A stretch of 64,000 bases of DNA from an uncultured Bacteroides sp. (GCA_949288585.1 CASEKR010000001.1:60691-124690), one strand, 5' to 3'. Positions 36,797 through 45,373 are shown, counted from the first letter of the stretch. The notes: generated by a model from the sequence alone, not told the origin. Translations and numbers: made by a program.

Positions 36797-38113
36797 TTAT
36801 CTGTGCTCATAGAGGGAATAGACGATGGGCTTGCGCAACGACATCCATGCAGGGAGCAGGGCAGAGAGCATGTTGAGCAAGACGCAGAGGACGAAGGCGC
36901 ACAGGAAGACCAGCGGCGCAAAGAGCATCTCGCCGCTGACGTAGGCATTGGCTCCCTCGGGGACAGCCTCCGCGTAGTCGTCCAGCAGGAAGAACAGCCA
37001 TTCGCGCCCGGCATAGATGGCCAGCCAGGCAATGGCCAGCCCCAACAGGCCGCCCAGGAGGGTGAGCAGGAGGTTCTCCCACATCACCTGCCCCAGCAAC
37101 TTGCTACGCCCCGCGCCGAAGGACTTGCGCACGCCCATCTCCGACAGGCGGCTTTCCATGCGGCTGGCAATCATGCCGCTCAGGTTGAGGGCGGGCACCA
37201 GCAGGAGGACGAGGAGCATCAGGCCGAAGTAGCGCACCTTGGCCCAGAAGCTGAACTCCTGCGCCGGCCATTCCTGGAAGACGCTAAGCGTGTGGGTGCG
37301 CGGCTGTTCCCACAGGAGCATCTCCCATTGCCCCTTGTGCTCCAGGTTAAGGCGGCGCGTGACGTCCTTCACCTCGGCTTGCAGGGCCTTGGCCTGCGCG
37401 TCGTCCTTCACCAAGAAGGTCAGGCTAAAGGCACCGAGATAGGGGAACAGGCCGGAACCTTGGGGATAGCGGTAGCCGGGGTCTACGGTATAGGGCAAGT
37501 AAACCTGCGCGTAGGACCGAGGGGTGAGGTAGCTGCCGCCCCGAACCACGCCGCACACCCGGTATTGGACATAACTGAGGGAGAAGAACTTTCCCACGGC
37601 ACCTTCTGCGCTGCCGAAGAGCCGCCGCGCCAGGTCGTCCGTGATGACGGCCGTGCGGATGCCGCTCTGCAGGTCGCTGTCTGTAAAGGGGTTCCCTTCG
37701 AGGAAGCGGAAGGCATAGATGCGGAAGAAGGCAGGGTCGACCATCTTGATTTGCGGACGGAAGTCGCCGCTGCGGTCTGCGGGCTGGATGTAGGCATTCT
37801 CCGTGAATTGCCAGGAAGCATACTGCGCGGAGATGGTCTCCACATTCTCGAAGCGCAATGCCCAGTCCTGCAAGGCTGTGTATGACAGGCAGGATTGCCA
37901 GGTGCTGTTCCCATCGGTAAACTGGGCATTCTCCAGGTACAACGTCCGGCTGCGGTTCACCTCCGGATAGACCGGGGCGAGCTTCACGTAATAAATCATC
38001 GCCACAATCATCGTCATGGCAATGGCCAGCCCGGTGCCTGCGATGTACAGCCCGCTGAAGAGCGGGTTCTGGCGGAGCAACGCCCAGGCTTGTTTCAAGT
38101 AGAGTTTAATCAT
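36797..38113 (-). CDS. Half-size MacB/FtsX-type ABC permease, A type (second pair)
   Basis: 438 residues: MIKLYLKQAWALLRQNPLFS, helix near 22-44, periplasmic domain, VPALNLSGMIASRMESRLSE and GVRKSFGAGRSKLLGQVMWE, three C-terminal helices, ending WMSLRKPIVYSLYEHR. The C-terminal motif differs from the MNIVEAI form of the other operon, so the A-type proteins fall in two subgroups that follow the two transcription units. Confidence 0.9.
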   Translation of the reverse strand: MIKLYLKQAWALLRQNPLFSGLYIAGTGLAIAMTMIVAMIYYVKLAPVYPEVNRSRTLYLENAQFTDGNSTWQSCLSYTALQDWALRFENVETISAQYASWQFTENAYIQPADRSGDFRPQIKMVDPAFFRIYAFRFLEGNPFTDSDLQSGIRTAVITDDLARRLFGSAEGAVGKFFSLSYVQYRVCGVVRGGSYLTPRSYAQVYLPYTVDPGYRYPQGSGLFPYLGAFSLTFLVKDDAQAKALQAEVKDVTRRLNLEHKGQWEMLLWEQPRTHTLSVFQEWPAQEFSFWAKVRYFGLMLLVLLLVPALNLSGMIASRMESRLSEMGVRKSFGAGRSKLLGQVMWENLLLTLLGGLLGLAIAWLAIYAGREWLFFLLDDYAEAVPEGANAYVSGEMLFAPLVFLCAFVLCVLLNMLSALLPAWMSLRKPIVYSLYEHR

Positions 38114-38145
38114 AATATATAGGCATTAATAGTTACCATATAACA

Positions 38146-38329
38146 GTATCAGATACCCTTCGTCAGCAGTATCAGATACCCTTCGTCAGCAGTATCAGAT
38201 ACCCTTGCTTAACAGTATCAGATACCCTTTATCAACAGTATCAGATACCCTTGCCCAACAGTATCAGATACCCTTCATCAGCAGTCACAGTGACCCTTCA
38301 TCGACAGTCACAGTGACCCTTGATAAAGG
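38146..38329. repeat. Eight-unit array of GTATCAGATAC / GTCACAGTGAC palindromes, exact 23-bp period
   Basis: GTATCAGATAC starts at 38146, 38169, 38192, 38215, 38238 and 38261; GTCACAGTGAC starts at 38284 and 38307. All steps are exactly 23 bp. Each core is a perfect 11-bp palindrome around a central A, followed by CCTT and a variable 5-6 base spacer ending in CA. The array fills the gap between two permease genes. Confidence 0.97.
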
Positions 38330-38333
38330 GCAT

Positions 38334-39653
38334 TTACTCCTCGTGCAACGCCTCCACGGGCAACGTCCGCGCCGCCCTTTGGACGGGTATCCAGGTCCCT
38401 ACCAGCGCGGTGAGCAGCAGGACGGCGTAGGTCAGCGCCGTCACCCAAAGGAAGTGCGGCACGGGGCGGTTCTGTGCGTAGGCTGGGTCGGGCACGAAGT
38501 CTTGGGGAAGGACGTGACCTACAATGATTCCCTCGTAAAACCCGGCCACTGACACGTAGTTCACCACCACGAGCAGCGCCAGGGCGTAGGCCACCGTCAC
38601 CAGCGCCGCGCCCTCGCCCAAGAACTGGCGGGTGATGCATCCCACGGATGCCCCCATCGAGCGGCGGATGCCAATCTCCTCGCGCCGGGCATTGGCACGT
38701 ATCCAGAACGTCCCGGCCATGCCCAGGAAGATGCAAAGGAGGGCGAAGCCGCCCAGGGCGTATTGCAGGCGCAGCTTGTTGGTGATGCCGGACGAGAGGG
38801 CTTGCCGACGGCCATACTCGGCGAAACTCTGCATCCCTTCGTAGAAGAAGTTGCCTTGGGACAGGTGCGGGGCCACCTCCTCCTGGAAGCGGGCCTCGAA
38901 GGCATCGGGGTCCACACCGTCCTTCAGGCGGAAGACGATGGGATACATCAGGCCCATGAGGGAGGGTATTTCCATCACGTCCGCATCTGCCTTCACCATC
39001 AAGGGGTAAGGTTGCTCGGAGGTGTAATGCTTGTAGTTATGGAAGACGGCGGCCACCTCGTGAGGCTGCTGATGGTCGGAGTCGAAGTAGACGGTGCGCC
39101 CGGCTGCATCTGCCGTGCCGAAGAGGTCGAGGGCCGTGCGCTCGGAGATGGCCACCATGTCGCGCTGGGCAAAGTCGGCAGGCAACTGGATGCGTTCGCC
39201 CGTACGGACATCCCTCATGCCGTAGGCCAGCGGCAGGTCGCTGCCTTCCTCGGCAACGAACCGGTATTGCTGCACGTGCACCATCACCGTGTCGGCATTG
39301 AACAATTGCATGCCATTCCACCCCATGCCGTTCGGGAAGCTGCTGAATGCCGCGATGGACACGGCCTCTACCTCGGGGCAGGTCCTCACGGTGCGGACAA
39401 TGCTCAGGTAATGGCGGCGCATCTGTCCGGCACTGTCCTGCGCGGCATCGTACTGGGCAAAGCTGTTGTCGTACTGCCCCAGTTGGAGGACGTACATGCC
39501 CCGCGTGTCTCCTCCCTGCGGGATAAGGCGGTTGGCGGTCAGTACATAGATGGGGTCGATGACCATCCACAAGAAGAAGCCGGCTATGAGCAGTTCGATA
39601 AATATCCAGAGGTTCTGCCGGCGTTGGTTCCATAGTTGGTGTAAGAGTATCAT
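38334..39653 (-). CDS. Half-size MacB/FtsX-type ABC permease, B type (first pair)
   Basis: 439 residues: MILLHQLWNQRRQNLWIFIE into helix 1, periplasmic domain with LIPQGGDTRGMYVLQLGQYD, then LGMAGTFWIRANARREEIGI and GASVGCITRQFLGEGAALV, ending VQRAARTLPVEALHEE. The start is ATG 39653; an upstream TTG frame runs into repeat DNA. Confidence 0.9.
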   Translation of the reverse strand: MILLHQLWNQRRQNLWIFIELLIAGFFLWMVIDPIYVLTANRLIPQGGDTRGMYVLQLGQYDNSFAQYDAAQDSAGQMRRHYLSIVRTVRTCPEVEAVSIAAFSSFPNGMGWNGMQLFNADTVMVHVQQYRFVAEEGSDLPLAYGMRDVRTGERIQLPADFAQRDMVAISERTALDLFGTADAAGRTVYFDSDHQQPHEVAAVFHNYKHYTSEQPYPLMVKADADVMEIPSLMGLMYPIVFRLKDGVDPDAFEARFQEEVAPHLSQGNFFYEGMQSFAEYGRRQALSSGITNKLRLQYALGGFALLCIFLGMAGTFWIRANARREEIGIRRSMGASVGCITRQFLGEGAALVTVAYALALLVVVNYVSVAGFYEGIIVGHVLPQDFVPDPAYAQNRPVPHFLWVTALTYAVLLLTALVGTWIPVQRAARTLPVEALHEE

Positions 39654-39671
39654 TGTTTTTGGTGTGTTAGT

Positions 39672-39773
39672 AGTTGACAAGGGGACGAGTTAACGAGGCA
39701 ACAAGGAATGGAGTTTATGAGTTGAAAAGACCTCGTAGCCTTGTTAACTTGTATCCTCGTCCACTAATTCATC
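39672..39773. repeat. Intercistronic hairpin, GTTGAC type, inverted orientation (copy 3)
   Basis: AGTTGACAAGGGGACGAG on the left and CTTGTTAACTTGTATCCTCG on the right are the reverse complement of the arms found at 30943 and 32336. It is shorter (about 100 bp) and its right end runs into the stop codon of the upstream A-type gene (39769). Confidence 0.85.
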
Positions 39774-41064
39774 GTTTCGCATACAGTTCCTGCACAATCG
39801 TGTGCCTCAGCCCCCACCACGCGGGCAGCAGGGCAGACACCACATTGAGCACCAGGCACAGCCCGAAGGCGCAGAGGAACACCCAGGGGTTGAACAGCAT
39901 CTCCATCGTCAGAAAGGGGATGGGCAAGTCGGTGTTCACCTGGGCATCGAACAGCGTCAGTATCCACGAGCCGGAGGTGAGGACGATGACGTAGCAGAAC
40001 GCCAGCCCCGCCACGGCGCCCAGCAGGGTGAGCAGCAGGTTCTCCCACAACACTTGGCCGAGGAGCGTGCTCCTTCTTGCACCATAGGCCTGGCGGATGC
40101 CCAACTCCGCCATGCGACGATCCATCCGGCTGGCTATCATCCCGCTCAGGTTGACGGCAGGGATGATGAGCAGGGCCAATACGACGTAAAGCAACGAGCG
40201 GAACAGGCCGCCCAGGTCCGGCGCAGCCAAAGGGTCCGTGCGGAAGGACGAGAGGGCCGCGTCGTCGGGCTGCCCCATCAGGTCATTGACGACATCCCGG
40301 CCCGCATTATGGCGGCGGAAGGCTTCGCACACGGCCTGTTTCAGTTCTTCCTTATCTCCGGACGCATCGGCCAGCAGATAGTAGGTCAGATTGCCCATCA
40401 ACGGGTTCTGGCGGTCGCGGTAGTCCACATAGTCAGAGAGCGAGAGGGGCATCCACACGTCCGCCACGGCATCGGGCGTGGCAGACGACACGTCCTCCAC
40501 CACCCCGCTCACCGTGTAGGGATGGCCTTTGTAGAGAAACGTGCGCCCTGCCGCATCCTCGGTGGCAAAGAGCCGACGGGCAGTGGACTCACTGATGACG
40601 GCGGTATGGCTGCGGGCTTGGTCTTCGGCCTCCGTGAAGGGCTTCCCGCTCAGGAAACGCGGCGTGAAAACCTGCCAGAAACCGACGCTGACGTACAACG
40701 TATGCACATCGAACACCTGCTTCTGCCCCGGCACGCCCACGCGACACCCCATAGGCACATTCTCGCAGGTCATGGCCATGGCCTCCAGACGGGGCAGGCT
40801 GTCCAACAGGCCGGCTACATCGAGACTGAACCCGGCGCCGTGCCAGTTGTCCGGCTGACCGGACGGATACCACTTCAGGTACTTCAGCACCACGGTCCTG
40901 TCCCGGTTGTACTCCGGGTAAATGGGCGCGGTCTTGACGTAAAAGATGATGAAGACAGTCATCGTCAGCGCGATGGACAGTCCCGTGCCCACCACGTAGA
41001 TGGACGAGAAGAGGCGGTTTTGACGAAGCATCGCCCAGGCTTGCTTGAGGTAAATCTTCCACAT
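39769..41064 (-). CDS. Half-size MacB/FtsX-type ABC permease, A type (first pair)
   Basis: 431 residues: MWKIYLKQAWAMLRQNRLFS, helix near 21-43, periplasmic domain, IPAVNLSGMIASRMDRRMAE and GIRQAYGARRSTLLGQVLWE, three C-terminal helices, ending WWGLRHTIVQELYAKR. A GTG at 41076 overlaps the adaptor stop as GTGA and is an alternative, coupled start; ATG 41064 aligns with the paralogues. Confidence 0.9.
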   Translation of the reverse strand: MWKIYLKQAWAMLRQNRLFSSIYVVGTGLSIALTMTVFIIFYVKTAPIYPEYNRDRTVVLKYLKWYPSGQPDNWHGAGFSLDVAGLLDSLPRLEAMAMTCENVPMGCRVGVPGQKQVFDVHTLYVSVGFWQVFTPRFLSGKPFTEAEDQARSHTAVISESTARRLFATEDAAGRTFLYKGHPYTVSGVVEDVSSATPDAVADVWMPLSLSDYVDYRDRQNPLMGNLTYYLLADASGDKEELKQAVCEAFRRHNAGRDVVNDLMGQPDDAALSSFRTDPLAAPDLGGLFRSLLYVVLALLIIPAVNLSGMIASRMDRRMAELGIRQAYGARRSTLLGQVLWENLLLTLLGAVAGLAFCYVIVLTSGSWILTLFDAQVNTDLPIPFLTMEMLFNPWVFLCAFGLCLVLNVVSALLPAWWGLRHTIVQELYAKR

Positions 41065-41072
41065 AAGTTCGT

Positions 41073-42323
41073 TCACTGCTTCAGTTTCAGGCTCTTTCTA
41101 TTCTTGTATTGACTCATATCGCTGACGACTACCTGCTCGCCCGGTTCCAAACCGCTGACGACCTCGACATACTCGAAGTTGGAATCGCCCAACAGAACCT
41201 TGCGTTTCTCCAACTCCCCGGCACCGGTGCGTACGAACAGTTCGTACTCTCCACGACCGACGTAGTAGGAGGCGTTGGCCAGCCGCAGGACGTCTTCCTT
41301 GACGGCGTTCATCACATAGACATCCGTCTTCAGTCCCGAACGCAGGCGGGGATGGTTGGCTTCTTCCAATTGCACGGCGAAGCTGATGACACCGTTCTTC
41401 GAGAGGGGCGTGACGCTGCTCACCTGCCCTACCAACTGCTCGCGACCAATCTTCACCACGGCCTTGCCGCCGGCTGCCACACGGTCGCCGTAGGTGTCGG
41501 CAATCTCCCCCTCCACCTTGAAACGGCTCAGGTCGGAGATGATGGCTATCTGCTCGCCCTGTCCCACCTGCTGGCCTATCTGGTTATTGATATAGGTAAG
41601 GATGGCCTTGCGGGGCGACTTCACCTGGGCATCCTCCAGCGTACGACGCGTCTCGGCCAGGCTCTTACGGAAGATGGAGAGTTCGAGTTCCTGGACCTTG
41701 TATTCGGCATCGAGCACTTCTTGTTCGTTGGCATACTGCTGGCGCAACTGCTCCAATTCCAACTGGGCCACGTTGACGCTGAGTTCGGCCTGGCGCACCT
41801 TGTCGGTGGTGCCGGAACCGAGGCTGTCGAGGTACTGCTCGTTGCGAAGCTCCACGCGCATCCGGTTGAGTTTCATCTCGGACACTTTGATTTGCATAGC
41901 CAGGTCTTTGAGTTTAGTCTCGTTGTTAACGCGCAACTGGCGCAATTGGTATTCCCGCATCTGCTCTTCATCCAATTGCTTGCGATATTCGGTCTCAGCA
42001 CTCTGTAAGTCCAGTTTCAGCAGAGGTGTCCCAACATCGACGCTGTCGCCGCCTTTCTTGTAGACTTCGAGGATGCGGGTACTGATGGGGGAATTGATGA
42101 TTTCCTCGAAGGCGGGGACTACCCTGCCGGAGGCGCTGACACTGACTTCGATGGTGCCCTGGTCGACAGTGGAGAAGACGATGTCCTTCTCCTTGACGCC
42201 GGTGCGCATCAGGGACGTGAGCACACTGACGACAATGACGATGATGGCGATGCCGATGCCGTAGCGCATCAGCCTTTTGCGGCGCTCGCGTTGGCGCACT
42301 TCTTTCGGAATTTCTCTATCCAT
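41073..42323 (-). CDS. HlyD/MacA-type periplasmic adaptor (membrane fusion) protein
   Basis: 416 residues: cytoplasmic basic N-terminus, one membrane helix (about 20-39, YGIGIAIIVIVVSVLTSL), a barrel-sandwich domain split by a long coiled coil (about 100-215, many Glu/Gln/Leu heptads), then beta-barrel regions (VEGEIADTYGDRVAAGGKAV). It would link the inner-membrane permeases to an outer-membrane channel. Start ATG 42323; the longer frame would overlap the LysM gene. First gene behind the promoter at 42395. Confidence 0.93.
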   Translation of the reverse strand: MDREIPKEVRQRERRKRLMRYGIGIAIIVIVVSVLTSLMRTGVKEKDIVFSTVDQGTIEVSVSASGRVVPAFEEIINSPISTRILEVYKKGGDSVDVGTPLLKLDLQSAETEYRKQLDEEQMREYQLRQLRVNNETKLKDLAMQIKVSEMKLNRMRVELRNEQYLDSLGSGTTDKVRQAELSVNVAQLELEQLRQQYANEQEVLDAEYKVQELELSIFRKSLAETRRTLEDAQVKSPRKAILTYINNQIGQQVGQGEQIAIISDLSRFKVEGEIADTYGDRVAAGGKAVVKIGREQLVGQVSSVTPLSKNGVISFAVQLEEANHPRLRSGLKTDVYVMNAVKEDVLRLANASYYVGRGEYELFVRTGAGELEKRKVLLGDSNFEYVEVVSGLEPGEQVVVSDMSQYKNRKSLKLKQ

Positions 42324-42394
42324 ATCTTTTCGGTTTTGTGAGATTGCTTGTACGGACGATCCGCTGCGTGAAGCGGACAACCCACGAAGATAGG

Positions 42395-42412
42395 AACGAA
42401 ATCCGTGCCAAA
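42395..42412 (-). promoter_or_regulatory. Weak sigma-54-type promoter (TGGCAC-N5-TCGTT) for the adaptor unit
   Basis: Minus-strand TTTTGGCAC is identical to the -24 region at 35360; the -12 box TCGTT keeps the T and G but not the GC doublet. Support comes mainly from the matching upstream palindrome at the same distance (centres 55 bp apart here, 56 bp at the other promoter). Confidence 0.5.
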
Positions 42413-42451
42413 AGTGCAACAGACTGTATTCCAGCCAGGAGCATAAAGAAA

Positions 42452-42473
42452 GGGTGTCCGGAATCGGACACCC
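42452..42473. promoter_or_regulatory. Palindrome GGGTGTCCG-N4-CGGACACCC, likely activator site
   Basis: Two perfect 9-bp arms (42452-42460 and 42465-42473). Its GTCCG-N4-CGGAC core is the same as at 35412. On the minus strand it is followed by TTTCTTT, so it may also terminate the LysM gene transcript. Confidence 0.6.
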
Positions 42474-42501
42474 CTGTACATTTTCGGATAAGACGTACCG
42501 G

Positions 42502-43437
42502 TCAGCGCAAGCGCAGGCGCGTACCCACCTCGGGCACATAATCGTCGTCGCACTTGTTCATCTTGTAAAGGTTCTTCAGGCGTATGCCGAACTTTTGCGA
42601 GATGGAGTGCATTGAGTCGCCATCGCGGACGATGTATTCGCGATAGGGTTTCTGCGCCTTCTTGTTCTTCTTCTTCAGGTAGATGATGTCGCCCGGTTCG
42701 AGGGTGTATTCCTTATGAAGGTCGTTATACTTGACAAGTTTCTTCCAACTGATGTCGAACTCCCCGCCCAAGAGTCGGAAAGTGTCCCCCTCGCGGGCAA
42801 CGACGTAGACAAGCCCGTTGGCCAAATAGGTCTGGTGAGGATTGGCCAGCCAGGGCTTTTTCTTCAACAACTTGGCCCAGCGACGCGCCTCACGTTTGCT
42901 CATTCCCTTGCTGTCATACTTGTAGAGTTCGTAGTCTTCAATGATGGTGATAAGGCGGTTGGCGTAAGAAGGGTCGGTGGCGTAGCCCGCCTTCTTCAGG
43001 CCTTTTGCCCAACCTTTGTAGTCAGTAGTCTTCAGTTTGAAGAGAAACTGGTAGCGGCGGCCTTCTACGAGAAACTTCGAGTGGTCTTCATAAGAATCTT
43101 CCACCTTGCGATAGGCCCGGAAACATTCGTCCTCGGCATCGTCGTCGTGATAAACTTTGCGGCCGCGCCATCCGTGGCACTTGATACCGAAATGGTTGTG
43201 GCTCTTCCGGGCGAGGAGGCTGCGCCCTGCCCCACTCTCCAGCAGTCCCTGCGCGAGGGTGATACTGGCAGGGATTTTGTATTTCTTCATCTGTTCAATG
43301 GCCAAGGGAGCGTATTCTTTGATGTAATCGTTATAGGCAGTATTTCGCCGCTGGGCATGACCGGCGGTTGATACGGCAATGGCAAGCAACAGCAAGGCCA
43401 GGGTTCGGAAGGTCTGTCTCATATTGGGTTTGTTCAT
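42502..43437 (-). CDS. Glucosaminidase domain protein with two LysM repeats
   Basis: 311 residues: signal peptide (about 6-25), an endo-beta-N-acetylglucosaminidase (FlgJ/LytD-like) domain with IPASITLAQGLLESGAG, NHFGIKCHGWRG, and two C-terminal LysM domains (YVVAREGDTFRLLGGEFDIS; YIVRDGDSMHSISQKFGI). It would cleave peptidoglycan in the periplasm. ATG 43437 is chosen; ATG 43422 is an alternative, and the longer frame lies upstream of the likely promoter. Confidence 0.92.
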   Translation of the reverse strand: MNKPNMRQTFRTLALLLLAIAVSTAGHAQRRNTAYNDYIKEYAPLAIEQMKKYKIPASITLAQGLLESGAGRSLLARKSHNHFGIKCHGWRGRKVYHDDDAEDECFRAYRKVEDSYEDHSKFLVEGRRYQFLFKLKTTDYKGWAKGLKKAGYATDPSYANRLITIIEDYELYKYDSKGMSKREARRWAKLLKKKPWLANPHQTYLANGLVYVVAREGDTFRLLGGEFDISWKKLVKYNDLHKEYTLEPGDIIYLKKKNKKAQKPYREYIVRDGDSMHSISQKFGIRLKNLYKMNKCDDDYVPEVGTRLRLR

Positions 43438-43531
43438 TGAATGGGCTACAAATGTCCTGAAAAATCGGGAGAAATGCAATAATCTCCACAAATATTCCTG
43501 CGGGAAAGGCCGATTATTGGCACAAAATACC

Positions 43532-43539
43532 TACATTTG
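43532..43539 (+). promoter_or_regulatory. -7 element TACATTTG for cdd
   Basis: Exact TAnnTTTG match, 28 bases before the cdd start. Confidence 0.7.
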
Positions 43540-43567
43540 GGCAAGAAACCGTTAATACATTATATAT

Positions 43568-44050
43568 ATGGAAGAACTGGAAATCAAAACCCATGTCCGA
43601 GTCTACCGTTATGAAGAACTGGCGGAAGAAGACCAAAGGCTTGTGGACGAAGCGCGCGAAGCTACACGCCGGAGTTATGCACCCTATTCGCATTTCCACG
43701 TGGGTGCAGCCGTAAGGTTGGCAAACGGGACTGTCGTCAGTGGAAGCAACCAGGAGAACGCGGCTTCGCCTTCCAGCCTGTGTGCCGAACGGACAACGTT
43801 GTACTACGCCAACTCGCAATATCCGGACCAGGCAATAGACACGCTGGCCATTGCCGCGAGGGACGAACATGGGAAGTTCCTCCGCTCGCCCATCACCCCG
43901 TGCGGAGCTTGCCGCCAGGTGATGCTGGAGACAGAGGCGCGCTCAGGCAAGAAAATGCGCATCCTGCTCTACGGGACGAAACATGTTTACGAACTGAGGG
44001 GCGTCAGCAGCCTTTTGCCCCTTTCATTTGACGCTTCGTCAATGAAATAA
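43568..44050 (+). CDS. cdd: Cytidine deaminase
   Basis: 160-residue zinc cytidine/deoxycytidine deaminase of pyrimidine salvage. The motif is complete: SNQENAASPSSLCAERTTLY provides the zinc Cys and catalytic Glu region (CAE), and PCGACRQ supplies the remaining two Cys ligands. The extra N-terminal stretch of about 25 residues is common in Bacteroidetes homologues. Ends about 70 bases before the asparaginase, which has its own promoter. Confidence 0.96.
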   Translation: MEELEIKTHVRVYRYEELAEEDQRLVDEAREATRRSYAPYSHFHVGAAVRLANGTVVSGSNQENAASPSSLCAERTTLYYANSQYPDQAIDTLAIAARDEHGKFLRSPITPCGACRQVMLETEARSGKKMRILLYGTKHVYELRGVSSLLPLSFDASSMK

Positions 44051-44083
44051 GAAGGATAGTTGGGATATACGGACTATTTTGCT

Positions 44084-44092
44084 TACATTTGC
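44084..44092 (+). promoter_or_regulatory. -7 element TACATTTGC for the asparaginase gene
   Basis: Exact TAnnTTTGC match. It overlaps the frame upstream of ATG 44121, which rules out the more distal start at 44079. Confidence 0.7.
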
Positions 44093-44120
44093 ACCGGGAA
44101 AACATCAAACCGTCGCACTT

Positions 44121-45170
44121 ATGACACAAGACTACCCTTCTGTCCTCCTTATCTATACGGGAGGGACTATCGGCATGATTGAGAACCCGGAGACGGGCGC
44201 ACTGGAGAACTTCGACTTCGACCACCTGTTGCGCCACGTGCCGGAGTTGAAGAAGTTCAACTACAATATTTGCTCTTACCAGTTCGACCCACCTATTGAC
44301 TCGTCGGATATGGAACCGGAATTGTGGGCCAAGATAGTCCGCATCATCGACGGGCAATACGCCCATTTCGACGGCTTCGTCATCCTGCACGGCACGGACA
44401 CCATGGCCTATACGGCGTCGGCACTGAGCTTCATGCTGGAGAACCTGGGCAAGCCCGTCATCCTGACCGGCTCGCAACTGCCCATCGGGACACTGCGGAC
44501 GGACGGCAAGGAAAACTTGATTACGGCTATCGAGATTGCCGCCGCGAAGACGGAAGACGGCCGTCCCGTGGTACCGGAGGTGTGCATCTTCTTCGAGAAC
44601 GAACTGATGCGCGGCAACCGGACAACAAAAATCAACGCCGAGAACTTCAATGCTTTCCGCTCTTTCAACTATCCCTCACTGGCAAAGGCCGGTATCCACA
44701 TCCGCTACAACGACCACCTCATCCGCCGACCCGACCCACGGCGCCCGATGAAGCCCCACTACCTGTTTGACACGAACGTAGTCATGCTGACGCTCTTCCC
44801 CGGCATCCGGGAAGGCATCATCGACTCCGTGCTGCACGTCCCCGGGCTGAAGGCCGTGGTACTGAAGACATACGGCTCGGGCAATGCCCCCCAGAAAGAC
44901 TGGTTCATCCGCCAACTGAAGGATGCCACAGAGCGTGGCATTGTCATTGTCAACATCACGCAGTGTCCCACAGGCGCGGTGGAGATGAGCCGCTATGAAA
45001 CCGGCCTGCAGTTGCTCCAAGCGGGCGTCATCAGCGGATACGACAGCACGCCGGAGTGCGCCGTGACGAAACTGATGTTCCTCCTCGGCCACGGACTTTC
45101 ATTGCAAGAAGTGCGCCGGCTGATGGACTCGAACCTGGCAGGCGAAATCACCAAGGAAGGCGCTTTATAA
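44121..45170 (+). CDS. ansA: Type I L-asparaginase
   Basis: 349 residues, cytosolic type I asparaginase hydrolysing asparagine to aspartate and ammonia. First catalytic threonine region IYTGGTIGM (about residues 11-19), second motif FVILHGTDTMAYTASALSFM, and the C-terminal domain with NVVMLTLFPG and YGSGNAP. No signal peptide, consistent with type I. Followed by a perfect 20-bp hairpin. Confidence 0.94.
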   Translation: MTQDYPSVLLIYTGGTIGMIENPETGALENFDFDHLLRHVPELKKFNYNICSYQFDPPIDSSDMEPELWAKIVRIIDGQYAHFDGFVILHGTDTMAYTASALSFMLENLGKPVILTGSQLPIGTLRTDGKENLITAIEIAAAKTEDGRPVVPEVCIFFENELMRGNRTTKINAENFNAFRSFNYPSLAKAGIHIRYNDHLIRRPDPRRPMKPHYLFDTNVVMLTLFPGIREGIIDSVLHVPGLKAVVLKTYGSGNAPQKDWFIRQLKDATERGIVIVNITQCPTGAVEMSRYETGLQLLQAGVISGYDSTPECAVTKLMFLLGHGLSLQEVRRLMDSNLAGEITKEGAL

Positions 45171-45284
45171 ACTCATCGGTTATGAAAGATCCGGACACGG
45201 AGAAAACGTCCAAAATGAAGGAAACACCAGTTTTTTTGAATATTTGCAACGCAACACATTGGATACAAAGCTGTTATATTCCTA

Positions 45285-45328
45285 CAGAAACACTTAAGTA
45301 TTTCGGAAGAAATACTTAAGTGTTTCTG
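45285..45328. terminator. Perfect 20-bp CTTAAG hairpin with GGAA loop between convergent genes
   Basis: Left arm 45285-45304 (CAGAAACACTTAAGTATTTC) pairs perfectly with 45309-45328. It is the best-formed member of the CTTAAG hairpin family in the window and lies between the 3' ends of ansA and xylE, so it may terminate both, but there is no long T-run. Confidence 0.85.
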
Positions 45329-45373
45329 CGGAATAAGTCAAGGGAAATGGGAAGCGATAAAAAGTCAAGACAT

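Noticed and set aside
38146-38329. CRISPR-like array
   Set aside because: Repeats are 11-bp palindromes with 12-bp gaps, spacers are not unique sequences of 30 bp or more, and no cas genes are present.
42452-42473. Pure rho-independent terminator of the LysM gene
   Set aside because: Possible as a second role (TTTCTTT follows), but the same core recurs at 35412 without a T-run and at the same distance from a TGGCAC box, so a binding site explains both better.
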